Assembly (NCBI GenBank): GCA_013416795.1
Contig: RQSC01001135.1
Coordinates: 109,312 to 129,487, forward strand
Length of the DNA: 20,176 bases
From: Prasinococcaceae sp. CCMP 1430
Lineage: Eukaryota; Prasinodermophyta; Palmophyllophyceae; Prasinococcales; Prasinococcaceae
Direction of reading: 5' to 3'
Position 1 is the first letter of the stretch; every line of letters starts with the position of its first letter. The position numbers and the translations under genes were made by a program. Below, one piece after another: positions 8,429 to 16,099 of this stretch. A model generated the notes under the pieces. That model ran no database searches and was not told the DNA's origin. It was given only the letters and a program-made list of their open reading frames with translations.

Positions 8429-10115
8429 CTACGTAGCTTTGATCACCTCCTGATTGAGCTGCACGAGGGCACCCCTGAGCTCACTGACGAGCGGCTCAAC
8501 ATTGGCCTCGCGTTCACACGCCGCGACGAAGTCCTGCATGGAAAAGATGCTCGCCTCCACCGCCCGCAGCTTGGCCTCCTCCTTGTCGGCCGCCATGAAG
8601 TCCGCATCGGCGTTTTGCTGCGAGAGCTTGGCCTCATACTTGGCGGAGCGGTCCTCGGCAAATGTGCGCATGCCGTCGCGACGCGCGGACAGCGTCGCGC
8701 GAGCCGCCTCCAAGCCCTGCCGCGTGCGTTCCGCCCCTGTTCGCAGGTCGTCGAGCCTGCGGGCACGGCGCGACGCTCGGTCAGCACGGGCGCGGGCGCG
8801 GACACAGGCAAAGGCGGAGGCGCGCCTTCAAAACGCTTTGAGCGCGCTCGCACCTCCCGTAGACCTCGATCTCTTCGCGCATGGTCGCGAGCTTCGTCTT
8901 GAGACTCCCCAGTTCCTTCGATATCTTCTCGTCGAGTGCGCCGATCTTTTGAAGCTCGCCCTTGCGCAGGGCGAGCTCGTCGTCCAGCCGGTCCTGTGTG
9001 GTGGTGGCGTTGTGCAGCTGGCTCTTCTTGAACTCCACCTCCTCCTGCAGCTGCTTGAAGCGCCCCGCGTTCGGCAGCTCCTTGGCCATCTGCAGCTTCG
9101 CACTGCCTCGCTGTAGGGCGGCGAGGATGTTCTGGCGCACTGACGCATTCGCGGCGGCCACCTCATCGCGCTGCTGCGGGAAGGCGTCCATAAAGGCCTC
9201 CATCTCTCGATCCTTGCGCTTGAGCTGTTCCAACTTGTCGGACTGGTCGTCCGCGCGCGCGCTGTTCAGATCCGTCTTGGCGGACGCGAGCTGCTGGCGC
9301 AGCGCCTTGACTTCGCGGTCGGCGGCCTTGATTTCCTCCTCGGCACCCGCGATGTCGGCGTTGTCCTTCTTCATCTGTGCCATCAGCGCCTCCTTGCGCT
9401 CCTCGGGCGACATGTTCGCCTTGGCCTCCTCCGCCGCCAGCTCGCGAGCCTTGTCCTCGACCGTGCGCAGCTGCTCACGCAGGCTGAGTAGGCGCTGCTT
9501 GCCATCGTCGGCGCGCAGCTCGCGCTCCAGCTCGGCACACCTCCTCTTGAGCGTGGCCTCCTCCCCCTCGGCCTTGGCGACGCTCGCCAGGAGCCCGCGA
9601 TTCTCCTCCTGCAGCGCAGCGTACTGCTCGCGCATCGCCGGCGCGAGCTCCGTGAGCCGCGCCTCTTGCCGTTGCATGTGCGCGAGGAGCTGCTCCTCGA
9701 GCTCGACGAGGACCTGGTCCTTGGCGGCGCGCTGCCTGTAGGCCGCGTCGGCCTCGCGGCGCGTGGTCGCGAGCTTCTCGTTGGCCACCTTGCCCGCCTC
9801 GCGCAGCTGCTCCAGCCCGTTCGCTGTGCGGTGCTTGTCCAGCACGATGTTGTAGTCAGTGAGCGCGCCCTTGAGCTCCCTGACGCGCGCGCGGAGCTCG
9901 GTCTCGCGCCGCTCCAGCGCGGCGGCCTTGCCGGCGTCCTCGCTCAGCTCCTCGTGCGAGACTTTGAGCGCGTCGATCTCGTGGGCGAGGTCGTGCTTCT
10001 GTCGGTGCAGCTCGTCGAGGAAGAACGACCGGTCGTGCACCTGCCGCCCGGGCCCCGCGCCGCCGCCGCCGCCGCCGCCAATGCCACCGAGTGCCCCCCC
10101 GCCAGTGCCCGTCAT
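8429..10115 (-). CDS. IFT74: IFT74, intraflagellar transport complex B subunit, two exons
   Basis: Coiled-coil subunit of IFT-B that pairs with IFT81; the family's basic N-terminus assists tubulin cargo binding. Exons are 10115-8854 and 8756-8429, joined in phase 2 to give 529 aa. Family blocks follow in order: DRSFFLDELHRQK (about residue 28); LKGALTDYNIVLDKHRT; MSPEERKEALMAQMKKDNAD; LKRKDREMEAFMDAFPQQRD; EVEFKKSQLHNATTTQDRL; EEIEVYGRLDDLR across the splice; and the C-terminal FVAACEREANVEPLVSEL. Ahead of these is a Gly-rich N-terminus. An upstream in-frame ATG at 10301 would add 62 residues and bring the length close to the roughly 600 aa of animal IFT74. That start would overlap the first eIF4E exon on the other strand, so 10115 is preferred. 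The family call is very secure; the start is not. Confidence 0.92.
8757..8853 (-). other. Intron of IFT74 (97 nt, phase 2)
   Basis: Read on the minus strand, the donor is AG|GTGCGA and the acceptor is GTGCCCGCAG. A GCTGAC branch-point candidate lies about 28 nt before the acceptor. Splicing turns VYGRCERA... into VYGRLDDLRTGAE, which continues the IFT74 family alignment. Confidence 0.9.
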
Positions 10116-10185
10116 TGGCCTGGCTGCCGCCGCCGCGAGCGCCGAGGTTGCGCAGCAGGCGCCGGCGCGTCCGGCGACACGCACG
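10116..10185. promoter_or_regulatory. 70-bp bidirectional promoter region, IFT74 / eIF4E
   Basis: Only 70 bp separate the proposed start codons of IFT74 (minus) and the eIF4E gene (plus). Both frames remain open across this interval, so either 5' UTR may overlap the other gene. It is Ala/Gly-codon-like GC-rich sequence with no clear TATA element. Confidence 0.45.
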
Positions 10186-10722
10186 ATGCTGCACGCACCG
10201 TGGTCGTTCTGGCACGTCAACCGCGACAGCGGGCGCGGCCCGCGCGGCTCGGCGAAGCAGTCCGCAGCGTACGGGTCCAGCCTGAGCCTCGTCGGCGACA
10301 TCGAGACCGCCGAGGAGTTCTGGGGGGTGTACTGCTATCTGTCGGTGCGTGCCGCCACGACTGCCCGACCACGCTTGCGCGCTCCCCTGCTCGTGCGCGC
10401 GCACCAACGCGCGGGCGGGCGGGCGCTCGGATAGGCCTCGCCTCTGACACGCATGCCGCCTCCCTGTGATCGCCTCGGAAACGTGTGCGCAGCGCGTCGG
10501 GGCGGGCGCTGGCTCGGGCAAGGGCGTGAGCGGTGACGTGTGCCTCTTCCGGCGTGGCGTGCGCCCCATGTGGGAGGACGAGGCAAACGCACGGGGAGGC
10601 AGGGTGCGTCCACGCGCGGACGCGCGAGCTGCTCCCGCACGCCAAGGCACCTGTCAACGCGCGCACTGATGTCCGTACTTGTCGCACGCTGACCGAACCC
10701 CCCATTCCCCCACCCCCACCCC

Positions 10723-10759
<37 letters not shown>

Positions 10760-11080
10760 CACCTTCCCGCACCCCGGCGCCCCTCGCACGCGCAGGTGAC
10801 TCTCCGCGTGTCGAAGGCTGCGTCCGCCCGCTACTGGGAGGAGCTTACGCTCGCGCTCGTCGGCGAGCAGCTCGCGTTCGGCCATAGCGTGTGTGGCGCG
10901 GTCTTGTCGAGCCGCCCGGGGGACGAGGACGTGCTGAGTGTGTGGACGTGCGATGCGAATGACACGCAGTCCGTCGACAAGCTCCTCGAGGCCGTCCGAA
11001 AGCTGCTCTGCCTTGCGCCCTCGCACAATGTCGAGTACCGCCCGCACGCGGTCAGCGCCAGCTACGCGGCGCACAGGTAA
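10186..11080 (+). CDS. eIF4E-family cap-binding protein, class III-like, three exons
   Basis: Binds the mRNA 5' cap; class III members are known as eIF4E3-type. Exons are 10186-10344, 10493-10603 and 10796-11080, all phase 0, giving 184 aa. The N-terminus begins directly at the core with MLHAPWSFW, very like the eIF4E3 start of the fold. Key positions: W6 (human W43 position), Y29 in place of human W56, W46 in EEFW (the dorsal W73 position for 4E-binding motifs), and PMWED (W80/E81, human W102/E103). The C-terminal half has YWEELTLALVGEQ, VCGAVLSSR and DEDVLSVW. Trp at the 43 position with Tyr at the 56 position is the residue definition of class III. The N-terminal extension of eIF4E-1 is absent unless an upstream exon exists. 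The stop follows AHR. Confidence 0.85.
10345..10492 (+). other. Intron 1 of the eIF4E-family gene (148 nt, phase 0)
   Basis: The donor is GTGCGT after TATCTGTCG and the acceptor is GTGCGCAG. A TCTGAC branch candidate lies about 50 nt upstream of the acceptor. Removal joins VYCYLS to RVGAGAGSGK and then DVCLFRRGVRPMWED, in family order. Confidence 0.85.
10604..10795 (+). other. Intron 2 of the eIF4E-family gene (192 nt, phase 0)
   Basis: The donor is GTGCGT after GGAGGCAGG and the acceptor is CACGCGCAG. Splicing gives GGRVTLRVSKA with the exact spacing between the GG and the YW seen in eIF4E proteins. The intron contains a run of AC dinucleotides between a CTGAC motif (near 10689) and the acceptor. 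Confidence 0.88.
10724..10757 (+). repeat. (AC)17 microsatellite
   Basis: A perfect 34-nt AC dinucleotide repeat inside eIF4E intron 2, preceded by a C-rich stretch. It lies between the likely branch point and the acceptor, so length variation would change that distance. Confidence 0.95.
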
Positions 11081-11376
11081 GGCCCGGGGCGCAGCTAGAA
11101 AGGACCTCCGATGGCGGCGGCGCGCGAGCGCGCGCGGTGGCGCACGCTCCAGGCTCAACGCGCACGGCGCCTCTATATGGCGTAAGACAGACATCCCATG
11201 GCCTCATTGCGCGCGCTGCTCCCGCACGTGCGCTCTACGTCGTATTGCAAAGTACGTGAGCGTGAGTACATGTCTCCATACATATTACATACAGTCGGTG
11301 CGCGGGGCTGCCAGGCGCGCGCGCGCCACGTGGGCCCACGCACGCCTCATCGGCGCGGGCGCCCTGCGCTCTCGCG
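11081..11376. other. Convergent 3' spacer, eIF4E / unknown gene
   Basis: This 296-bp spacer between two converging genes is partly less GC-rich (a TATTGCAAAGTACGTGAG-type stretch near 11240-11290). No gene, RNA or clear polyadenylation signal can be supported. Confidence 0.4.
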
Positions 11377-12216
11377 TCAACGAGCGCTGCCGTCGGCGTT
11401 CTGCAGCGCGACCTCCGCCGCGAGCAGCTCGGCGCGCAGCGCGCGAAAGGCCGCCTCCATCCGACTGCGCCGGTCGCCGGTCGCAGAGCCTGCCCTCAGG
11501 TCGTGCTCGAGCGCTTTGTACACCGCGACCTCGTGCGTGCCAACAGGCAGCATCTGCTGCAGCACCTCGGGCTCGTGCGTCAGGAAGTACCAGTCGCAGT
11601 CGAGGACCACGGCATCTCCGCTCGCATCCGGCGCGCACGATGGGTGGAGGCCTCCTCGCAGGGTGGCCAGGGGGCCGGCCACGGGCCTGGCGCGGTCGTG
11701 CTCTGCCCGCTCGAAGGCGCCCCTCGCCCCCCTGCCATCCAGACGTGTCGCGCCCGAGCCCTCCACGAGGTGCTCTGAGCCCAGTGCGACGGTGCGGTGT
11801 TTCTTGTCCTCAGCGGCCGCCGCAGCTGAGCGCTCGCGCGCGCGCGCGCGTTCGGCGTTGCCGAGCTTGGGCTGGGGGCGGAGCTTGCCGACCACGTCGC
11901 CAGCGCGCGCATGCGAGCCGCACACGTCGATGTCCGCTCCGCCCCGCGGCGCGTTTCCACCGGCATTGAGCACGAACGCCTCCTCTGGCCTGCCGTACGC
12001 GTCTGCGTTGAAGACGCCCACCGCCACGCCGGCGGCGTCGCGTAGCGTGGCGGTCCCTCTGTGGTCCGAGGGCGCGTCCACGTCCGCCTCCACGCCGGGT
12101 GCGTCGCTGTCGAGTTCGAGCGTCACCCCGCCGGCCGCAACGAGCGCTGCCAGCTCCACTGGCAGGCGCATTGTGTAAGCCACCGGCCCGCCACCCGCCG
12201 CGCGTGCTCGCGCCAT
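11377..12216 (-). CDS. Unrecognised protein, possibly ELL-like
   Basis: Not confidently recognised. The ATG at 12216-12214 gives 279 aa; the open frame continues upstream to about 12651, but that part is compositionally unlike protein and was left out. The N-terminal half looks like a folded domain: YTMRLPVELAALVAAGGVTL, GTATLRDAAGVAVGVFNADA and FVLNAGG. It is followed by DVVGKLRPQPKLGNAERARA and a charged AAEDKKHRTVAL segment. The order (strand-rich domain, GxxxxKLxxxPxL, Arg-rich helix, KxRTV) is reminiscent of the ELL elongation-factor N-terminal domain, but this is weak. The C-terminus has VVLDCDWYFLTHEPEVLQQM and ends in a helix. It is divergent from the F-box-like gene. Confidence 0.5.
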   Translation of the reverse strand: MARARAAGGGPVAYTMRLPVELAALVAAGGVTLELDSDAPGVEADVDAPSDHRGTATLRDAAGVAVGVFNADAYGRPEEAFVLNAGGNAPRGGADIDVCGSHARAGDVVGKLRPQPKLGNAERARARERSAAAAAEDKKHRTVALGSEHLVEGSGATRLDGRGARGAFERAEHDRARPVAGPLATLRGGLHPSCAPDASGDAVVLDCDWYFLTHEPEVLQQMLPVGTHEVAVYKALEHDLRAGSATGDRRSRMEAAFRALRAELLAAEVALQNADGSAR

Positions 12217-12515
12217 GGCTCGTGGACCGACGCGCGCGAGGGCGGAAGCGCGAGGGAATGACCGGGGATTCCTAGCTCGCAGCGCTAGCTGGCGCGAGCG
12301 CCGCGCTCCGAGTGGGGAGTGCCCCGGCGAGCGCCGTGCGCCCTCTGGCCGCCCCTCTCCCTGCACCCGTGCTGCTGCGCAGCCCCCGCCGGCCGGCGAC
12401 CGTGCCTGGGGGCCGCCGGCCGCGCGCCTGCCAAAACCCAAACAAAAAGTTTGGCTCTTTGAGGTTTTGGTTTTCCGCCCTACGATGCCTACCATGATGG
12501 TATGCTCGGCGCGCT
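12217..12515. promoter_or_regulatory. Divergent promoter region with nested inverted repeats
   Basis: This spacer separates the starts of the unknown minus-strand gene and the F-box-like plus-strand gene. It contains a locally AT-rich block at 12431-12476 made of nested inverted repeats. That block stands out from the GC-rich surroundings and may be a promoter element or structured 5' UTR of either gene. Confidence 0.4.
12431..12470. repeat. Nested inverted repeat (cruciform-capable)
   Basis: The outer arms are ccaaaacc (12431-12438) and ggttttgg (12463-12470). The inner arms ccaaac (12438-12443) and gtttgg (12449-12454) enclose a five-A loop. The two pairings share a base and can form alternative stems. 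Confidence 0.7.
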
Positions 12516-13253
12516 TTGCAGACCCTGTACGGGGGAAACGCATGCGGTTTGACCTTTGGCAGAGTGCGCACGAAAACGCAGACGCAAACGCGGCGCGCGC
12601 GGTGTGCCTGCGTGTGTCGACGCTGGCGCGAGGTCGCGTGCGCCGACGCACTGTGGCGGCAGTGGTCCGCCGAAGCCTGGCCCGAGGACTCGCTCGCCGC
12701 GAGGGCCGCGCCCCCCGGGGAGGCGTGGAGGCGCAACGCGGGCCGGCGCGCGCTCGCGGCCATTCAGAACAGGGCCAACGGCGCGCGAGAGATGGGCCCT
12801 GGCGCGCTCAAGCTCAAGCTGGATGCGCCGCCGGCGCGCGGCGAAAGGGCTCGAGCGGGCGAGGGCGGCGGCGGCGAGAGCGCCGGCGCGTCGCTCGCCC
12901 GGTGGAAGGGGTACTACGAGCGGCGCATGCGGCGCGTGCGGGCGGGGGGCAATGGCGTGTTCCTGGTGCGCGAGGGGGCGCGCGTCTTCAAGGTAGACGA
13001 CGGCCGCATCGTGGGCGAGGTCACCTGGAGCGCGGCGCTGGGAGCAAGGGCCGCGGAGGCCTTCGGCAGTGGCGTGGGCGGGGACGGCAATGGCGCGTGT
13101 GCCTCTCCGCTGGACTGGCTGTTGGGGGACGCGGGGAGGTGCGAGCTCAGCCGGGGAGTCGAGTACATGCTTCAGGCGAAGGAGCTCGCCGTGCGTAACA
13201 TCACAGGCGCGCCCACGTGGCGCGCCCCGGACGCAGCGCACCCATCCGGGTGA
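12516..13253 (+). CDS. Hypothetical protein with partial F-box-like motif
   Basis: The reading frame from about 12516 to the TGA at 13251-13253 looks coding, but its 5' end is unresolved. No in-frame ATG precedes the conserved part, and nearby ATGs (12494, 12497, 12542) lie in another frame, so a short upstream exon and an intron are likely. ACVCRRWREVACADALWRQW matches the C-terminal half of an F-box (VCRRWxxLAxxxxLWR pattern), the Skp1-binding motif of SCF ubiquitin ligases. The N-terminal LPxELL half was not found in any frame nearby. Further on, LARWKGYYERRMRRVR resembles the W-x-x-x-Y-R-R segment often seen after an F-box. The C-terminal region (NGVFLVREGARVFKVDDGRI, EVTW) looks beta-rich. 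It converges with the NDPK fusion gene after 124 bp. Function uncertain. Confidence 0.42.
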   Translation: MQTLYGGNACGLTFGRVRTKTQTQTRRARCACVCRRWREVACADALWRQWSAEAWPEDSLAARAAPPGEAWRRNAGRRALAAIQNRANGAREMGPGALKLKLDAPPARGERARAGEGGGGESAGASLARWKGYYERRMRRVRAGGNGVFLVREGARVFKVDDGRIVGEVTWSAALGARAAEAFGSGVGGDGNGACASPLDWLLGDAGRCELSRGVEYMLQAKELAVRNITGAPTWRAPDAAHPSG

Positions 13254-13377
13254 GCTCTCCGTGTGGCGGTCGGCCGCACCCTCGCCCCAGCAGAGTGGGG
13301 GTTGATAATTAAGCGGAGCTTGCCGGCGAGGTCGCGTCGCGCGTCGTGCGTTTCGGACGTGTAAGAAAGGCATTCCA

Positions 13378-15376
13378 TCAGGAGAAGACCATGTCCTCCA
13401 TGCCCTTCTGCAGGCCCCAATTTTGCCGGAGCCACTGCGAGTATGCCATCGGCGAGCCGGGGTCGCCGCGCACGGCGATGGCCTCCTGCTCTCGCGCGCG
13501 CTCCTCAACTGCGTACAGCGCAAAAAGCAGCATGACGTAGTAGCGGTGCAGGGAGCGCAACGCTCGCACTGCCCAGTAGTCCGCGGTACGGGAGTCTGAC
13601 GCACGCTCGGCAACCTGGCTGCTGGCGGAGTCGCGCGCGGCGCGCACAGCTTGGCGACGAGCGCGCTCTGGCGCGCTGCGAATGCAATGCACGGCATCAC
13701 AGTGCGCAATGGCATCATCCAAGCGGGCCTTCACCTCCATCCCTTTCCGCACACCCAGCTGACGCAGGAGCCATAGCACGGGCGGAAACTCAGCGCGGTC
13801 GGGGTCGCCAACGCGCGAGCCTGCGAATGCCGCCGGGGGCTCCATCAAATGTGCAGGCGGCTCGACGCCGTTGCGCAGCCGCCACAGCAGGCATCCAATC
13901 ACCATTCCCATCGTGGCGCGATGCTTGCCTGTGTCACAAATGAACAGCAGCGCAGCGTCAACGCTGCTGCCCTCGTCGGCAGCGATCTTGCCGCCCGCGC
14001 GGAAGGCCCTCCAGCACGCATCTGCGATGGTGTCGAGCGCTCTGTCGTCAGGTGCCACGTCTGGCAGCGCAGTTGGGGCCCTAAGCAGCTCGGCGGCGGG
14101 CTGCGGCGGCAGCGAGCCGACGGCCTCCTCGAACGTTTTGAATGCGTCGCGCCCCGTGGCTATCACTTGGCGCGAAGCGATTTCGCCCGTAGACTCCTCG
14201 AAAGAAACCGCCAGCGAATCGCCCGCATCTGCGGCTGCCGCCGCACACTCCCCGCGCAGCCTGCGCTCCCGCCGCTCGAGTGACCACCTGCCCCCTGCGG
14301 GGTCGAAGGCGCCGCCGCTCGTGGCCGCGCCTCCTACCGGAGCGCCTGCCAGCGCGTGCCGTTCGCGTACCGTGCATGGCTTGTCACCGACGTATACCAC
14401 TGGCTCCGAACGCAGGGAGATGATCAGCACACGCCGGTGGGCATTATGCCGCAGCCCTTCCATGATGCGCCGCAGGCCCGACAGGGTGCACTGGCCGGCG
14501 CCGTAGACCGGGTCGCGGTCCTTGCAGCGCCGAAAATTCCACGCCCCCTGGTACAGCACCGCTCCCAGGCTCTCAGTGTGCACATCCCCCCACTCGTCGG
14601 CCTTGAGCGCCCGAGAACCAAGCACTTTCTGCGGCCAGTCTTGGAGCAGGTCACGAGGCGGCGGCGCGCTCGTGGCCAGCCAGTGGCTGAGCCAGCGGTA
14701 TGGGTCGACCGGCTGAGCGGTGTACATCTCGGCGAGCGCCTCTACCAGCCCAGGCATCACCGTCTCAAGCAAAAAGTCCTGCGGCGAGAGGCTGTCGAGC
14801 GGGCCGCTCGGGAAAAGCAGTGCGATCTCGCGCGTGGCATCGGCGACGGTGGCGCTGGCGTGCACAGCGTTCCGGAGCGAGTCGGTGCCGTACAACGCGC
14901 GCAGTGACGATGGCGCAGAGTCTCGCGCCTCTTGCGGGTCTGTGGGGCCGCACAGCGCTCTCCAGCGCCGCACTGCACCCACTCCGCTCAGCACCATGGC
15001 ATGACACTCGCTGCTGGACATGAAGTCGACCAGTACGCGGAAGGACGCCTGCGACTCGCGCCTGCGCCAGCGCGCGCGTGGGCGAACGTGCGCACAGTTG
15101 GTATAATTGCGCGTCAGGCGAGCACGCCGTGCCAACCAAGACGATCAGAGGGGAGCGCAGGCGTGCCCCCACGCGCAGTAGCGCTCGCGCGCGCAGCAGC
15201 GGTCCCGGTGCGCGCGCCGCGCCGACGCACTTGAGGTAGAGGCCGCTTGCGACTTCCGGCGTCAGTCGGGTGTCGATCCCGCGGCTCACGAATAGCCCTG
15301 CATTCTCGGCGATTGTCACGATGGCGTCGCGCGCGGCGAGCGCATCGGGCTTCACCAACGCAAGCGTTGCCTCCAT
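13378..15376 (-). CDS. NDPK + Dpy-30 + paladin-like phosphatase fusion, NME5/RSP23-like
   Basis: The exons 15376-15231 and 15061-13378, joined in phase 2, encode 609 aa. Residues 1-135 are a nucleoside diphosphate kinase domain: TLALVKPDAL at the start, LVDFMSSS, WRALCGPTDPQEARDSAPSS, LRALYGTD and the catalytic-type RNAVH (H116). Residues about 144-178 are a Dpy-30 motif (LLETVMPGLVEALAEMY, DPYRWLSHWL). This pair is the layout of NME5 and radial spoke RSP23, ciliary proteins. Residues about 190-600 match paladin / PTP-like phytase proteins: DPVYGAGQCTLSGLRRIMEG, SLRSEPVVYVGDKP, a CX5R loop (C424-DTGKH-R430 then ATMGMVIG), and the terminal RYYVMLLFALY and YSQWLRQN. The catalytic Cys and Arg are present, so activity is possible. 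An in-frame ATG at 15745 would add 123 low-complexity residues and is thought less likely. It is head-to-head with CEP131. Confidence 0.85.
15062..15230 (-). other. Intron of the NDPK-Dpy30-paladin gene (169 nt, phase 2)
   Basis: Read on the minus strand, the donor is CTCAA|GTGCGT and the acceptor is GCTGGCGCAG. A CCTGAC candidate branch point lies about 58 nt before the acceptor. Splicing yields GLYLKRESQASFRVLVDF, which preserves NDPK spacing. The nearer CAG, 12 nt further on, would break the frame. Confidence 0.85.
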
Positions 15377-16099
15377 TGCGCCCGCTGCCCTCCCCTTCCG
15401 CCCTCCAGCTCCCCACTCATCCACCCAGCCACCCACCCACAGCGTATGAGCGCTGCCGCGCGATCCGCGCCGCCAAACGCAGCACTCCCGCGCTCGCGCC
15501 GCTGGCGCCGCTGTCGCCCCGCTCGCTCTCATCCCCCTTCCACGCCGGACGCGGTGGCAGCATGCGCTCAACCTGCATCTGGCGCGGCCGCGCCGCGGAG
15601 GCAAAGGCGGCAGCGGGGCGGCGCCGGCGCCGCGGAGCGCGCCTCGCCGCCCGGGGGAACTTTTTGAATTTGTGCGGGAAAATCGCGACCGCGCGGCGGT
15701 GCCGGTGCCGCCGGTGTTGGCAACCGGCGATGAAATTCTTGGCATGAATTAAAACTCATATGTAATCGGCAGAACCTCCGTCGAAAATGGCGGGATGACG
15801 CACGCGGTTCGTTCGGCGCCGATGTTCCCCCGTGCGCTCGCCCGCACCGCCCGGGGGAGCGGCGGCAGTGCGCGCGCGCGGCGGGCGGGCGCGCGAGAGA
15901 GGGGCGGAGAGGAGGTGAGGAGCGCGCAGGACGGCGTCGGCTCTCGCAGCAGCGCGCGCGCTCGAGCGAGAGCCCCCTTTGTCTTTACGAGCGGAAGCGT
16001 GGGCTGGCGAGTGCGGGCACGGATCTGACGCGCGCTGTTCTGACGCGCGGGCGTGTGCGCCCTCGCGTTGCTGCCGCCTCGAATCCAACTTTGCAGTCA
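15377..16099. promoter_or_regulatory. Divergent promoter region between two ciliary genes
   Basis: This 723-bp spacer lies between the NDPK fusion (minus) and CEP131 (plus) start codons. A less GC-rich core (about 15660-15785) contains GCGGGAAA (15674-15681), which fits the E2F consensus, and a GGCAAC half-site (15719-15724) of the RFX X-box type without a matching partner. The minus strand stays open in the NDPK frame to an ATG at 15745. No separate gene is supported. Confidence 0.45.
15674..15681 (+). promoter_or_regulatory. E2F-like site GCGGGAAA
   Basis: It matches the core TTTCCCGC/GCGGGAAA element bound by E2F/DP factors in plants and animals. It sits in the AT-richer part of the shared promoter of two ciliary genes. 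A single 8-bp match in GC-rich DNA could be chance. Confidence 0.25.

Noticed and set aside
8454-9741. Ser/Leu/Ala-rich plus-strand frames opposite IFT74
   Set aside because: Antisense reading of a Glu/Lys/Leu-rich coiled coil gives Ser/Leu/Phe-rich artefacts; IFT74 landmarks are unambiguous on the other strand.
11075-11082. AG|GTAAGG at the eIF4E stop as a further splice donor
   Set aside because: The protein is complete for its family at this stop, and no downstream exon with family sequence is visible before the convergent gene.
13247-13256. G|GTGAGC at the F-box-like stop as a splice donor
   Set aside because: Possible by sequence, but only 124 bp remain before the converging gene and no plausible exon follows.
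15719-15724. RFX X-box upstream of ciliary genes
   Set aside because: Only the RRNRAC half (GGCAAC) is present; no matching RYYNYY half occurs at 1-3 nt spacing.
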